Numbered from the stretch's first letter, positions 34,286 to 43,431 are shown. The stretch: 63,415 nt of DNA from an uncultured Clostridia bacterium (GCA_946500295.1 CAMMVF010000015.1:1-63415), one strand, 5' to 3'. Notes: generated by a model from the letters alone, not told the origin. Translations and numbers: made by a program.

Positions 34286-35292
34286 TAATGAAGCAGACAA
34301 GAAAAATCCTGCTGATAATTTCAGCGGTTTTAATATCGCTAGGCGTGCTTATGTGCGGCGTGAGCTTTACAGCATCGGGCTTTAACTTAGAGACAATAGG
34401 AGTGACAAATATGAAAGTAATGGAGAAATCATTTGCGCCGGACTTTAGCGTAATAGAGATAGATGCCGAGCTGTGTGCTCTTGAGTTTTCTCAGTCCCGG
34501 GACGATGATATTCATATATCCTACCACATAAGGCAGAGGGACAAGGAGAAAAGGTCGATTGAAATTGAGCCTTCACAGGGCAGGCTCGTAATATCCGAAA
34601 AGCTCGAGCTGAAATGGTACGATTATATCCGTATATTCGGTATCGGCGGAGCGAAGCTCTGCATTGAACTGCCGCAGGGGATGAATACGGAAATTTCAGC
34701 CTCGACGGACAACGGCTCCGTTTCCCTTGAGAATTTGAGCACGAGCGGCGGCGTTAAGATAGAAACCTCGAACGGAAAATTTGAGATTAAAAACGTAAAG
34801 ACAGGCGGCAATCTGGATTTAAAAACGAGCAACAACACCATTGAAGCCGAGCAGGCGGAGATATCCGGCGGCTTTACAGCTCAAAGCTCTAACGGAAAAA
34901 TAGAGCTTAAATCTGTAAAAGTAGGAGGAAGCTGCGAGGCTCGCACTAGCAACGCAAGGGTTGCATTTGAGAACGTAAAAGTCAGGGAGAGCGAGATTGT
35001 CACGAGCAACGGCAAGGTAGAACTTGAGGCGGTGAGCGCAGAAAGCATGAGTATTAAAACAAGCAACGGAAAAATTGAATTCAGCGAGCTTGAAATCCTC
35101 GGCAAGAGACTTGAGGCGGAGAGCAGCAACGGAGCAATCGAGGGCTGCCTGGTCGGCAGCGAGGGTGATTACCGCTTTGACTGCAATACGAGCAATGCCA
35201 GCGTATCTACCCCCAAAAGCGGAGAAGACAGCACAAAGTCGGCGTATTTCAAGACCTCCAACGGAGCGATAAATATATGGCTTACGCAGTGA
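34282..35292 (+). CDS. DUF4097 beta-strand repeat protein
   Basis: A 336-aa exported or membrane-anchored protein with an N-terminal hydrophobic segment (about 8-30). A right-handed beta-helix-like repeat region has at least eight copies of a SNGKIE or TSNGK motif about every 20 residues (residues 140-330). It overlaps the DUF1700 gene by four bases (ATGA). Its stop codon TGA falls within the first GTGAAG spacer of repeat B. Function unknown; families of this kind accompany PadR/DUF1700. Confidence 0.88.
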   Translation: MIMKQTRKILLIISAVLISLGVLMCGVSFTASGFNLETIGVTNMKVMEKSFAPDFSVIEIDAELCALEFSQSRDDDIHISYHIRQRDKEKRSIEIEPSQGRLVISEKLELKWYDYIRIFGIGGAKLCIELPQGMNTEISASTDNGSVSLENLSTSGGVKIETSNGKFEIKNVKTGGNLDLKTSNNTIEAEQAEISGGFTAQSSNGKIELKSVKVGGSCEARTSNARVAFENVKVRESEIVTSNGKVELEAVSAESMSIKTSNGKIEFSELEILGKRLEAESSNGAIEGCLVGSEGDYRFDCNTSNASVSTPKSGEDSTKSAYFKTSNGAINIWLTQ

Positions 35293-35366
35293 AGTTGTGC
35301 CTTACGGCACAGTGAAGTTTGCGCCGATGGCGTAAGTGAAGTATTCGCAGAGCGAATGTGAAGTGG
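35293..35366 (+). repeat. Repeat B array
   Basis: Three units, TTGTGCCTTACGGCACA, TTTGCGCCGATGGCGTAA and TATTCGCAGAGCGAAT, each followed by GTGAAG, starting in the stop codon of the DUF4097 gene. Confidence 0.75.
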
Positions 35367-35372
35367 AAAAAA

Positions 35373-35409
35373 GGGCTGGCGCAAATGCGTAAAACATTTG
35401 CGCCAGCCC
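35373..35409. terminator. Bidirectional terminator hairpin
   Basis: GGGCTGGCGCAAATG and CATTTGCGCCAGCCC pair perfectly around CGTAAAA. It serves the convergent DUF4097 and starch-binding genes. The core and loop recur at 40811-40855. Confidence 0.75.
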
Positions 35410-35424
35410 AATTAACGTCTTATT

Positions 35425-36663
35425 TTATATAGCGTTCTGCCAAACGTCGATAGTTACGTAACGACCTGTATAAGTCTCATATCCCGGATTATGATAGTAG
35501 TGAGAATACATATAAATTTTCTGTCCTTTTCCTATCTTATTGGCAGTGAAGTGATATAATGATTCACCTGTTTCATAATTATATGAAATAGAGTCGTAAT
35601 TTATCAAATTACCGTCCTCATCATAGAATCTGTAACCAATCTCACCATGACTATTTGAAGTCAGAGTAAATGTCTCCCCGACTGACAACGTTTCTTTGTC
35701 GCAGTCGACATAGTATTGACCTTTGCTTGAAATTACAGATACGTCAAAATCAGTACCGGTATAGGTGCATGAGGACGCATAAATATAATTGATTTTGATT
35801 GTCTTGTCGCCTGTTTCGTTGAATACAAAATAGTAGTCTCTTACTGATTTTCCGTTGTACTCGTTTTCAACGACTCTTGTGGGATTTACTGAATTGCCAT
35901 TTTCATCGTCGAAAACAAGCGGAAAATCGCTGCCTATATTCATAGATATAGTAACCTTAAACTCTTCGCCTACCAGAGCATAGTTTACAGGCTCTTTAAC
36001 AGTAACCCAGATGTTCTCTGCGGTAGTGTACTTACCGTCCTGATAGATCAGCTCGTTTCCTGCTGTAACCGGAATTCCGGGCTGATTAGCTGAAGGATAC
36101 TGGTTATTACCATCGGTGAAGATGACGCGAATATCGGCCATATCGTCAATTCTGAGATAATATGTGTCCTCGCCGTAGTTTTTGTGCATAGCAACGCCCG
36201 GCCAATCGGTAAGTGCAACTTCATTATTGTCATTAGTATAATAATAAGCTCTTACATCTGACGACCAGTTTGCAGGCTTTTCAAAGAAAAGATAAACATC
36301 CTCGTCGCTCATGTCGAAAACACAGTTGTCCTTAACGCCGACATAGCCCTCAGCATAAAGGTCTGCTGTCTGATTTCCGTTTCCGTCATTTACAACGAAG
36401 TTGCAAGAAGTTATCGAGGATGATGTGTAGGTATAGGTGCCGTCAGAATTTTTAGTCATTGCAACACCGGGCCACTGAGTGTCCTCGCTGCCTGCGTTCC
36501 AAAGATGGATGTAGAGGTTGTCTCCCCAGCCGTCCGGCTTGTGAAAAACAATTCTCACATTCTCTTCCTCCGTGTTTGCTGCGCTTGCTGAAACAACAAA
36601 CAGTGACGACATCATTACCATCGCCAATACTAAACAAATAATTGATTTAAATTTTTTTCTCAT
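35425..36663 (-). CDS. Secreted starch-binding protein with tandem CBM26-like modules
   Basis: A 412-aa secreted protein with no catalytic domain. A signal peptide (about 1-28, ending SASA) is followed by two CBM26-like modules (about 34-105 and 110-205), each with the IHLWN or YYYTN...WPGVAM pattern and FVVNDGN or VIFTDGN of starch-binding domains. Two Ig-like repeats follow (about 215-310 and 315-412). It could hold starch at the cell surface; it lacks an obvious anchor, so it may bind other proteins. The start at 36663 has AGGAGG eight bases upstream. The GH13 enzyme at 60800 suggests starch use in this organism. Confidence 0.8.
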   Translation of the reverse strand: MRKKFKSIICLVLAMVMMSSLFVVSASAANTEEENVRIVFHKPDGWGDNLYIHLWNAGSEDTQWPGVAMTKNSDGTYTYTSSSITSCNFVVNDGNGNQTADLYAEGYVGVKDNCVFDMSDEDVYLFFEKPANWSSDVRAYYYTNDNNEVALTDWPGVAMHKNYGEDTYYLRIDDMADIRVIFTDGNNQYPSANQPGIPVTAGNELIYQDGKYTTAENIWVTVKEPVNYALVGEEFKVTISMNIGSDFPLVFDDENGNSVNPTRVVENEYNGKSVRDYYFVFNETGDKTIKINYIYASSCTYTGTDFDVSVISSKGQYYVDCDKETLSVGETFTLTSNSHGEIGYRFYDEDGNLINYDSISYNYETGESLYHFTANKIGKGQKIYMYSHYYHNPGYETYTGRYVTIDVWQNAI

Positions 36664-36902
36664 TTTTTTACCTCCTTCCAATTATTTGTCGAAAAAATTC
36701 TATATTATTACACTGGAAAATTTTGTCGAATAATGTCGAATTTACGAAGTTAACACTTTATTAACTAGCTAAATTATATAGAATATTTTATAAGATACTT
36801 CATATTAATCTGTATGATTTTAAAATTAAATTATAACCAGGCCACCAATTTAAAAATACTATATTAAATTTATTCCAAAAAGTCTTGATTCTATTATATC
36901 TT

Positions 36903-37285
36903 ACGTTTCACTGCACTGCTCCAGTTTACATCTCTGCCATTCTAACATTGCAGTCTTTCCGTTACTTTTTTACGTTAAAAGACCCGCTCCTTTTATCACA
37001 GAGCGGGTCTTTTAACTATCACACGATTTCAGTTTTTGTTTGTTTTAAAAATGTGCCAATTTAGAGGTTATTTTCTTTTTTGACTTCAACCTGTTTTAAC
37101 TCTCTTCCACCGCCAATTCAAAAAAATGCCGGGTTCGAGTAACAAACTCGAACCCGGCACAAACTACTTTAATTCCAAAGCCGTAGGCTTTCCACAACCG
37201 CACCGCAGGTGCGATTTCACATTCGCCATCGGCGAATATTTCACCACGCCTTTGGCGTGATTTCACAGCGGCGTAAGCCGCTATA
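36903..37285 (+). repeat. B/C mosaic with a hairpin terminator
   Basis: C block (ACGTTTCACTGCACTGCTCC... TGCCATTCTAA) followed by its tail. Then comes the hairpin AAAAGACCCGCTC/GAGCGGGTCTTTT (36977-37013). After that come GCCGGGTTCGAG...CTCGAACCCGGC (37130-37159) and B units CGCACCGCAGGTGCG, ATTCGCCATCGGCGAAT, CACGCCTTTGGCGTG and AGCGGCGTAAGCCGCT to the prfB stop. The stretch 36664-36902 upstream of the starch-binding gene is AT-rich and holds nothing I can name. Confidence 0.8.
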
Positions 37286-38413
37286 TCACTCTTTCAGCGT
37301 CCCCTGGCTTAATGCCTTTAAATAGGCGTTGATAAAGCCGTCGATATCTCCGTCCATGACGGCGTTTATGTTGCTCACCTCGTACGAGGTGCGGTTGTCC
37401 TTGACAAGGGTGTAGGGCATGAATACATACGAGCGTATCTGCGAGCCCCAGGTTATCTCCTTTTGAACTCCCTTGATGTCCTCAATCTTGTCGAGGTGCT
37501 CCCTCTCCTTGATTTCCATGAGCTTGGAGGCGAGCATCTTCATTGCGACCTCACGGTTTTGATGCTGGCTTCTCTCAACCTGACAGGCTACAACTATGCC
37601 CGTGGGTATGTGCGTCAGACGAACTGCGGAGGAGGTTTTGTTTACCTTCTGTCCGCCCGCTCCGCTGGCACGGTAAACGTCCATTTTTATGTCCTCGGGG
37701 TTGATGTTGACCTCTATGTTGTCGTCAATTTCGGGCATTACCTCGAGGGAAGCGAAGGAGGTGTGCCTCCTGCCTGAAGAGTCAAAGGGCGAAACCCTGA
37801 CCAAACGGTGAACTCCCGACTCGCTCTTGAGGTAGCCGTAGGCGTTTTCTCCCTCGACGAGGATAGTGGCGCTTTTCAGTCCCGCCTCCTCGCCGTCGAG
37901 ATAATCGAGCGTCTTTACCTTGAAGTTGTGTCTTTCAGCCCAGCGGTTGTACATACGGTAGAGCATCTCCGCCCAGTCCTGAGCCTCGGTTCCACCGGAG
38001 CCTGCGTGGAAGGTCAAAATTGCGTTTTTGCTGTCGTATTCGCCTGTGAGCAGGGTAGAAAGTCTCTGAGCCTCAAGGCTCTCCTTGACCTTTTCTACTT
38101 CCTGCTGAGCTTCCTCCAGCAGGCTTAAATCCTCCTCCTCGTTTGCAAGCTCGATAAGCGCAAGCGTATCCTCATATGCGGAGTTTAAATTATTATATGC
38201 CTCGACCTTAGACTTTAATGCGGCGGTTCTCTGCAAAATCTTCTGTGAATTTTCCATATCATCCCAAAATCCCGGCTCAGCCGCCCTGAGCTCGAGCTGT
38301 TGAATTTCAGATTCCATCTGCTTGAGCCCCAATGCATCGGCAAGGTCGTCAATCTCGGGGCGAAGCCTTTCCAAATCTAAACGTAGCTCTTCAAATTGTA
38401 CCAAATATATCAT
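37286..38413 (-). CDS. prfB: Peptide chain release factor 2
   Basis: A 375-aa release factor for UGA and UAA. Residues about 205-209 have VSPFDSSGRRHTSFAS with the SPF tripeptide that distinguishes RF2, and GAGGQKVNKTSSAVR carries the GGQ loop. The reading frame is continuous at the N-terminus; the usual programmed +1 frameshift at codon 25-26 is absent. The stop codon TGA lies inside the ATATCAC spacer of the B repeat array. Confidence 0.96.
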   Translation of the reverse strand: MIYLVQFEELRLDLERLRPEIDDLADALGLKQMESEIQQLELRAAEPGFWDDMENSQKILQRTAALKSKVEAYNNLNSAYEDTLALIELANEEEDLSLLEEAQQEVEKVKESLEAQRLSTLLTGEYDSKNAILTFHAGSGGTEAQDWAEMLYRMYNRWAERHNFKVKTLDYLDGEEAGLKSATILVEGENAYGYLKSESGVHRLVRVSPFDSSGRRHTSFASLEVMPEIDDNIEVNINPEDIKMDVYRASGAGGQKVNKTSSAVRLTHIPTGIVVACQVERSQHQNREVAMKMLASKLMEIKEREHLDKIEDIKGVQKEITWGSQIRSYVFMPYTLVKDNRTSYEVSNINAVMDGDIDGFINAYLKALSQGTLKE

Positions 38414-38556
38414 CCTTTACTAATCACTACCGACTATTATAAATTATGGAGTAAAAAAAGTAAATAGCCATGATGAGTAAAAGTTCTGCGCGCCGCTATT
38501 TTCCTTGTATTTTGGCGCGCGGATTGATAAGGCTAATAGGGGAAGGCGGTGACCTT

Positions 38557-38721
38557 ATGAATAAAAAGGGCAAGAAAAAAATCACCCTGCCGAGCACCCC
38601 GCTCACGGAGACAATGGCGGGAGCAGAGCGCTACACAATGGATATCAAGAATCATGTATCCCATCCCTCAGACGAAGCAGTCGAGGAGATGCGAAAATGG
38701 TGCGAGGAAAATATAAAGTAA
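38557..38721 (+). CDS. Small hydrophilic protein (54 aa), possibly DUF3787-like
   Basis: The ATG at 38557 follows AAGGCGGTG by seven bases. The product has a basic N-terminus (NKKGKKKITLP) and ends HPSDEAVEEMRKWCEENIK. The C-terminal PS-x-EAV-x-x-x-(K/R)xW pattern recalls the DUF3787 proteins of clostridial spores, but similarity is tentative. A GCGCGCC...GGCGCGC hairpin (38488-38520) lies in the leader. Confidence 0.55.
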   Translation: MNKKGKKKITLPSTPLTETMAGAERYTMDIKNHVSHPSDEAVEEMRKWCEENIK

Positions 38722-38734
38722 CGGCAAAGTAGGC

Positions 38735-38818
38735 GGCAAAGCGCTGCTTTGCCGCCAGTGAAATATCAGCTACGCTGATGTGATATTGCAACTGCGTTGC
38801 GGTGAAATCTGCGCTTCA
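38735..38818 (-). repeat. Repeat B array
   Basis: Units GGCAAAGCGCTGCTTTGCC, TCAGCTACGCTGA and GCAACTGCGTTGC separated by GTGAAATA or GTGATATT. The right end gives the stop codon of the lipoprotein gene. Confidence 0.75.
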
Positions 38819-39193
38819 CTGTGCTTTAACTAAATTTATCGTCCCGCCGTCATAGCTCAGCGTCATCTTGTCTCCCTCGATTTCATAGTCAAATTCAAGG
38901 CTTTTTTTCAGGCGGCTGTCGGTGAGGTAAATTTTGCTGTCCCCCACCTCGCAGTCGCCGTAAAACCTCGTTTCAGCCCCGCCCATTGAGTGGATATCGA
39001 GGCTTGCCTTTGTTTCATTGAAGCTCAGATAAACCGTTGTACAGTACTCGCCGCTCCCCTTCCACGAGTTGACCTTTAATTCGTCCTCCGGCGTGCTGAC
39101 CGCCCGCTGGGTACACGAGCACAGCAAAAGCGTAAGGCAAAGCACCGGAAAAAACCAGAAAGCCGGCGTTTTCAAAATGTTTCGATTTTTCAT
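38816..39193 (-). CDS. Small lipoprotein, unknown function
   Basis: A 125-aa exported protein. It has an N-terminal basic stretch, a hydrophobic core and lipobox LLCSC (Cys27), then a compact domain of alternating strands (TTVYLSFNETKASLDIHSMGGAETRFYG... KMTLSYDGGTINLV) resembling lipocalin-like small lipoproteins. Function unknown. Stop codon in repeat B. Confidence 0.7.
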   Translation of the reverse strand: MKNRNILKTPAFWFFPVLCLTLLLCSCTQRAVSTPEDELKVNSWKGSGEYCTTVYLSFNETKASLDIHSMGGAETRFYGDCEVGDSKIYLTDSRLKKSLEFDYEIEGDKMTLSYDGGTINLVKAQ

Positions 39194-39212
39194 TATCGAC
39201 CACCCCGAGGAA

Positions 39213-39376
39213 TTTTAAATCTTCGCCTGCGTGACCACTCGTTTGATCACACCTGCGACGTTTAGCCGCCGCCGGGGAGCTTTGCTCCTCAGTCCTTCTG
39301 TGGAGGATCAGCCTCACCGAAAGGCTGAATGTCCCCCGCCGCTACACAGACCGGGGACATCTGCGACTTGGTTATA
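39213..39376 (-). repeat. Repeat family A, full-length copy
   Basis: TTTTAAATCTTCGCCTGCGTG to GCGACTTGGTTATATA, with the internal hairpins degraded in places. It starts about 20 bases before the lipoprotein start, so it may affect its expression. Confidence 0.8.
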
Positions 39377-39481
39377 TACATTACATAGATATTTTATGGC
39401 TTTTGTCTTGACCTTATTCAGCCGTGAAAAAGTAATTGTAAAAAAATTGCTCGAATAAAAAGAAAAAATCACAGAAAAGGC

Positions 39482-39510
39482 TTGACTTTTGATTAAGGCT
39501 TTGATATAAT
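39482..39510 (+). promoter_or_regulatory. Promoter of tRNA-Leu
   Basis: TTGACT (39482-39487), 17 bases, TATAAT (39505-39510), 42 bases before the tRNA. Confidence 0.85.
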
Positions 39511-39552
39511 AGCTATCGCTGGTTGAGAGAAAGGTCAGCGATCAATATAAAT

Positions 39553-39637
39553 GCGAGTGTGCTGGAATAGGCAGACAGGCACGTTTGAGGGGCGTGTGTT
39601 TTACGACGTATGGGTTCAAGTCCCATCACTCGCACCA
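39553..39637 (+). tRNA. tRNA-Leu (anticodon GAG)
   Basis: The acceptor stem GCGAGTG pairs with CACTCGC. The anticodon stem CACGT/GCGTG closes the seven-base loop TTGAGGG, so the anticodon is GAG, reading CUC and CUU. The variable arm is long (GTGTTTTACGAC), as in leucine tRNAs. The T-loop is GGTTCAAGTCC and the CCA end is encoded. Confidence 0.95.
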
Positions 39638-39640
39638 AAG

Positions 39641-39667
39641 AAAAGTCGCTTTGAGGCGGCTTTTTTC
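39641..39667 (+). terminator. Terminator of tRNA-Leu
   Basis: AAAAGTCGC and GCGGCTTTT pair (with one G-T pair) around TTTGAG, followed by a T run. Confidence 0.85.
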
Positions 39668-39762
39668 TTTTTGCACTCTTTGCTGTATCTTTACGCTCCC
39701 CGATAAATATCTATATGTAATTGCAAGCGCAAATTTTATTCAGTTTTTAACGGAGGAACAAT

Positions 39763-40797
39763 ATGAGTGAGCTCAAAAGACTATCCAAATGGGACAATCT
39801 GAAATTTATTCTTATTCTACTTGTCGTAATCGGGCATTTCCTTTCAAGTCGGGCAAATTACGGCGACATCGCAAACAGACTGGTTTTGATTATCTACACC
39901 TTTCACATACCCCTGTTTATATTTGTATCGGGTCTTTTTTCAAAATCCTCGATAAACAACGGACGGCTGAAGACAGAGAGGATAGGTTTTTTCATAGTGC
40001 TTTACATAGCCCTCGCTACGCTGACTTATACGATAAAGCTATTCTTTGGTGATTACGAAAAAATCGGACTTCTCGGCACTTACCATGTCCAGTGGTATAT
40101 GCTGGCGATGGCGGGATTTTTGCTGATAATGTACGCACTGCGCCACGTCAACCCCGCTTTGGTGATGGGGGCGGCGATATTGCTCTCCTGCTTTGCCGGG
40201 TACGATACTCAGATAGGGAACTTCCTGTGCCTGTCGAAAATCATCTCCTTCTTCCCGTTTTTTGCCGCAGGCTACTATTTTGAGCCCACCGCCCTCGCCG
40301 AGCTTGCCCGCCGCCGCAGCGTAAAGGCAGGTGCGGTTTTGGTGCTGGCTGTGTTTATTGCGGTGGTGTGGCTTTTTCCCCAGTGGTACAGCGACTCCAT
40401 GCGCCCGCTTTTGTTTGTATCTGTTTCGGGTATGTATTCCAGACTGCCAAACCCGTATTTCGGGGTCGTTTACAGGATAATATACTACGCCGTTGCGGCG
40501 CTGCTTTCGATGTCCATTATCGCCCTTGTCCCCGAGAGAAAAACCTTCTTTTCCTCGGCAGGTCGGAGAACCCTCTCGATTTATTTCTACCATGTTCCGC
40601 TGCTGATGATTTTCTTCTCATCAGGGCTGAACGTCTGGCTCAGAGATAGCCTGCCTCTCCCCCCTACCTTCATCTTGATAATAGTGGCAGTGCTTGTGAC
40701 CGCTGTTTTATCAATCCCGATATTTGAAAAGTCACTGAGTTTTATTATGAAGCTTCCGCCCAGAAAACTCCCGGGCGAGAGCACAAAAGAAAAATAA
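39763..40797 (+). CDS. Acyltransferase family 3 membrane protein (OafA/NolL-like)
   Basis: A 344-aa integral membrane protein with about ten transmembrane helices. The N-terminus has WDNLKFILILLVVIGHFLS, with the catalytic histidine of the Acyltransf_3 family, and ends in a basic tail. Members O-acetylate sugars of the cell surface; similarity to fucose 4-O-acetylases fits the FHIPLFIFVSGLF segment. The start has GGAGGAACAAT. It is monocistronic, with a terminator directly downstream. Acceptor unknown. Confidence 0.88.
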   Translation: MSELKRLSKWDNLKFILILLVVIGHFLSSRANYGDIANRLVLIIYTFHIPLFIFVSGLFSKSSINNGRLKTERIGFFIVLYIALATLTYTIKLFFGDYEKIGLLGTYHVQWYMLAMAGFLLIMYALRHVNPALVMGAAILLSCFAGYDTQIGNFLCLSKIISFFPFFAAGYYFEPTALAELARRRSVKAGAVLVLAVFIAVVWLFPQWYSDSMRPLLFVSVSGMYSRLPNPYFGVVYRIIYYAVAALLSMSIIALVPERKTFFSSAGRRTLSIYFYHVPLLMIFFSSGLNVWLRDSLPLPPTFILIIVAVLVTAVLSIPIFEKSLSFIMKLPPRKLPGESTKEK

Positions 40798-40810
40798 CAG
40801 CTGTAAAAAA

Positions 40811-40855
40811 AACGGGGCTGCCGCAAATGCGTAAAACATTTGCGACAGCCCCGTT
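40811..40855. terminator. Bidirectional terminator hairpin
   Basis: AACGGGGCTGCCGCAAATG and CATTTGCGACAGCCCCGTT pair (one mismatch) around CGTAAAA. It separates the acyltransferase from the phage-like cluster and shares loop and core with 35373-35409. Confidence 0.85.
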
Positions 40856-40859
40856 GGCG

Positions 40860-40912
40860 TTTAAATCTTCGCCCGCATCATAAGCTCGTTTGAGCACGCC
40901 TGCCTGGTTATC
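40860..40912 (-). repeat. Repeat family A, short copy
   Basis: TTTAAATCTTCGCC to GCCTGGTTAT, lacking the middle of the element; just downstream of the last phage-like gene. Confidence 0.65.
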
Positions 40913-40980
40913 GTGCAAGGTATAATATTATCGCTTCTCCCGAGTGTTTGCAAGTATTTTTTCTTTCCGCTGACAGCAAG

Positions 40981-41427
40981 CTATCTGAACGCCACCGCCA
41001 CATACTGAGCCTCGAGATCGTTGAAGCCCGACTGCCCCTGCGACATTGAGGTACTCCTGACCGTCAGAGATTTTGAACTCAGCTCAAGCCCCAGCGTCCC
41101 GCCGTAGCTCTGGGTTATAACTCCGAAGCAGGTGGCATTTCCCGTCACCGTGGGGTAGTCAAGCCTTTGAACCAAGACCAGCTTGGGCGCAAAGTCAAAG
41201 CTTATTGTCAGCCCTGCGCTGCCGGTGCCCACATACTGCCTTATCGACACCGGGGAGCTGACCCTGCTCTTTTCCTCGGCGGTCAGGTGAATTGAAGAGT
41301 TGCCGGTATGAGTCGAAACGGCGCTGTCTATAATCGCATTATCCTCCACAAAATCCGTCCTCGTCGGCTTGTCCGTGCCTACCCACGAGTTAAGCCCGAG
41401 GTTTGCGGTCTTATTAGTAGATGCCAT
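40981..41427 (-). CDS. Phage tail-fibre-like protein
   Basis: A 148-aa protein, the last gene of the phage-like operon. The N-terminus (TANLGLNSWVGTDKPTRTDF... IIDSAVSTH) resembles the base of phage tail fibres (DNAIIDSA pattern), and the rest is Ser/Thr/Gly-rich beta structure. Much shorter than typical fibres. Position after the gp48-like gene supports the role. Confidence 0.7.
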   Translation of the reverse strand: MASTNKTANLGLNSWVGTDKPTRTDFVEDNAIIDSAVSTHTGNSSIHLTAEEKSRVSSPVSIRQYVGTGSAGLTISFDFAPKLVLVQRLDYPTVTGNATCFGVITQSYGGTLGLELSSKSLTVRSTSMSQGQSGFNDLEAQYVAVAFR

Positions 41428-41447
41428 AATTTCCTCCCGATTTTATT

Positions 41448-42020
41448 TTAAATCTCGAGCGAGTCTATCTCGTCCCAGCTCAGATTTTTTGAATCCATAC
41501 TGTTGAAGCTCAGCCCCAGCCCGTCAATTTTATCCCAGCTCAAATTTCCAAATATAACCGAAATCTCAAGGTGGCAGGGCAGCAGCTGCTCGAGCTGCTC
41601 CCTTATCCACCTTTTTTGAGCCGCAGTGTAACTGTGTTCGCTGAAATCCAGCTTGACCAAAAACAAGGTGGGATTCTCTGTTATGGTGCACTCTCCCATC
41701 CCCAGCGAAGCGATTATCTCCCCAACCGCCGTCGGGGTAAAGCTCGAGCGATTGACCCCAAGTCGCTTTATGATGAGCTCTCTTCTCTGTTCGGCGCTCA
41801 GTTCATCTCTCGGAGAGCCGTACAGCTCCTCCCACGCTCTGAGCCCCTCGTCCTCGGCGGTCGCGACAAAGCCCTCTCTTATAATGATATCAAGCTCATC
41901 GTCGGCAGCGTCCACTCCCGCCGCCAAGGCTTTGAGCTCACCGCAGTTTAATCCGTTTTCGTCCAAGCCGTAAATTCCCAGGGGACTGAGCTTTTTCACC
42001 ATACTCTCAAAGGATTTCAT
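41448..42020 (-). CDS. Phage baseplate/tail protein, Mu gp48/YmfQ (DUF2313) family
   Basis: A 190-aa protein. The pattern EDEGLRAWEELYGSPRDELSAEQRRELIIKRL is typical of the Mu gp48/DUF2313 family (XkdU in PBSX), which completes the baseplate between J and the fibre. It follows the J-like gene by four bases. Confidence 0.8.
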   Translation of the reverse strand: MKSFESMVKKLSPLGIYGLDENGLNCGELKALAAGVDAADDELDIIIREGFVATAEDEGLRAWEELYGSPRDELSAEQRRELIIKRLGVNRSSFTPTAVGEIIASLGMGECTITENPTLFLVKLDFSEHSYTAAQKRWIREQLEQLLPCHLEISVIFGNLSWDKIDGLGLSFNSMDSKNLSWDEIDSLEI

Positions 42021-42024
42021 AATC

Positions 42025-43086
42025 TCACCCCTGATCTATTGTGATTGTCCCCGCCGTGAGCAGCTGTGAGTAGGCGGCGGCAACGTCGTTTTGCGAGGCG
42101 GACTTAAAATTAAACTTCTCCACACCCTGCACCGAGGATATAGCCGCCGAGAGCGAGGAGACATACACGCTCTGTCCCACCTGCAAGGAGGCGAAGTACT
42201 CCCTTATCTTCTCCTCCACCTCCGCCTTGACGTCCTCAAACTCATATCCGCTTTTAACCGTCAGAGTTAGGGAAACAGCCACATTCGACAAGGTCGCCGC
42301 ATACACCCTGACGCTCACGTTGAGCTCTCTGCCGCTGTTCATCAGCGACTGCACCCTGTTGATATATGTTGAGCCGAGCACAGCCCCCCGCCCAGCAATG
42401 TAAACATTTACCGTGCCGTTGCCTCTGATTCTGGGCACCACGTTTGCGCTGTAAACCCCGTTTACACTCTCGGCTAGTCCCTTGTAATACGCCTTATTAG
42501 TGCCCGTAGATGGGGTTGAGATATCCTCAATTATCCTCCTGCGCAGGCTTTCATCGTCCTCTCGGTCGGAGCCGCCCGTCATAGCGGCAGGATTAGTCAC
42601 CGTAAGCCCCGAACCGACCGTGGTATTTATCACGGTCACGGTGTTCGCCCCTACGTTGCCGTCCGCTCCTCTTGTAACGCAAAACGCCTCTCCGGATATC
42701 TGCTGCTGCCCGACGTTAATGGTCAGCTCGGCAGCGGTTGCGAACTTCACGGGATTTTTCCCGACTGTGGAGCAGATTGTAATTGCCGGAATTACAATCC
42801 TGCTCTGAGCCGGAGCGTCCAGAGTAAAGGTCAGCTGACCGCCCGCAGCGGTCGGAGCCTTTCTTGTAAGTCCTCTGAGCCGAGCGTGAAGGTCGAGCTG
42901 CTCCCCCGTAGCGCTCTGTGGAAAAAGCTGGTTTCCTATCCAGTCTATGGACGACTGTAAATTAAAAATTTCCCCAGCCAGCAGTTTTATCTTTATCCCG
43001 ATATCGGAGCCAAGGTCAACATCACAGCCCGTAATCTCCTTGTACTTTTCCCTCATTCTGCTCTCTATGGTCTCGTAGCTCTCCAT
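42025..43086 (-). CDS. Baseplate J/gp47-family protein
   Basis: A 353-aa baseplate wedge protein. Features: TIESRMREKYKEITG at the start, the GEQLDLHARLRGLTRKAPTAA segment and the C-terminal VKAEVEEKIREYF with SAAISSVQGVE, the standard pattern of J proteins (XkdT). It forms the wedge of contractile-type baseplates. Adjacent genes encode W, spike and gp48-like proteins in the canonical order. Confidence 0.9.
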   Translation of the reverse strand: MESYETIESRMREKYKEITGCDVDLGSDIGIKIKLLAGEIFNLQSSIDWIGNQLFPQSATGEQLDLHARLRGLTRKAPTAAGGQLTFTLDAPAQSRIVIPAITICSTVGKNPVKFATAAELTINVGQQQISGEAFCVTRGADGNVGANTVTVINTTVGSGLTVTNPAAMTGGSDREDDESLRRRIIEDISTPSTGTNKAYYKGLAESVNGVYSANVVPRIRGNGTVNVYIAGRGAVLGSTYINRVQSLMNSGRELNVSVRVYAATLSNVAVSLTLTVKSGYEFEDVKAEVEEKIREYFASLQVGQSVYVSSLSAAISSVQGVEKFNFKSASQNDVAAAYSQLLTAGTITIDQG

Positions 43087-43431
43087 CTATATCACCACCT
43101 CCAGCTGCCCCTGCTCCCCGTCAAGGTTCAGACACAGCGAAATTTTTAGCCGTCCCTCCTCAGTCATCGAGGCGGAAAGGCTCTCTATATACCTTTGCGG
43201 AATATCGGCGACAGCCTCCCTTGCGAGCAGCTCGGCTCGGCTGTGCACTGCGTCCCCAACGTCATCTACGCCCTCAAGCTCGCTCCCAAGCTCCCTTAAG
43301 TAGATATAGCTGCCCTTTTTTGTCTTCAGCCGCAGCGCCACCCTCTGCATAAGCTCCGAAAGCCCGTCAACCAAAAACGGCAGTCCCCTGTCGTTTAATT
43401 CATACTCTCCGTCCAAAAGCGCAGTATCCAC
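43087..43431 (-). CDS. Baseplate W/gp25-like protein (XkdS/DUF2634 position)
   Basis: A 114-aa protein with GTG start. The middle GSYIYLRELGSELEG and LAREAVADIPQRYIESL resemble gp25/W-type baseplate proteins. Its start overlaps the stop of the spike gene (TAGTG). Confidence 0.7.
   Translation of the reverse strand: MDTALLDGEYELNDRGLPFLVDGLSELMQRVALRLKTKKGSYIYLRELGSELEGVDDVGDAVHSRAELLAREAVADIPQRYIESLSASMTEEGRLKISLCLNLDGEQGQLEVVI

Noticed and set aside
38300-38413. Programmed frameshift in prfB
   Set aside because: The frame runs through the N-terminus without a CTTTGA site, so none is needed.
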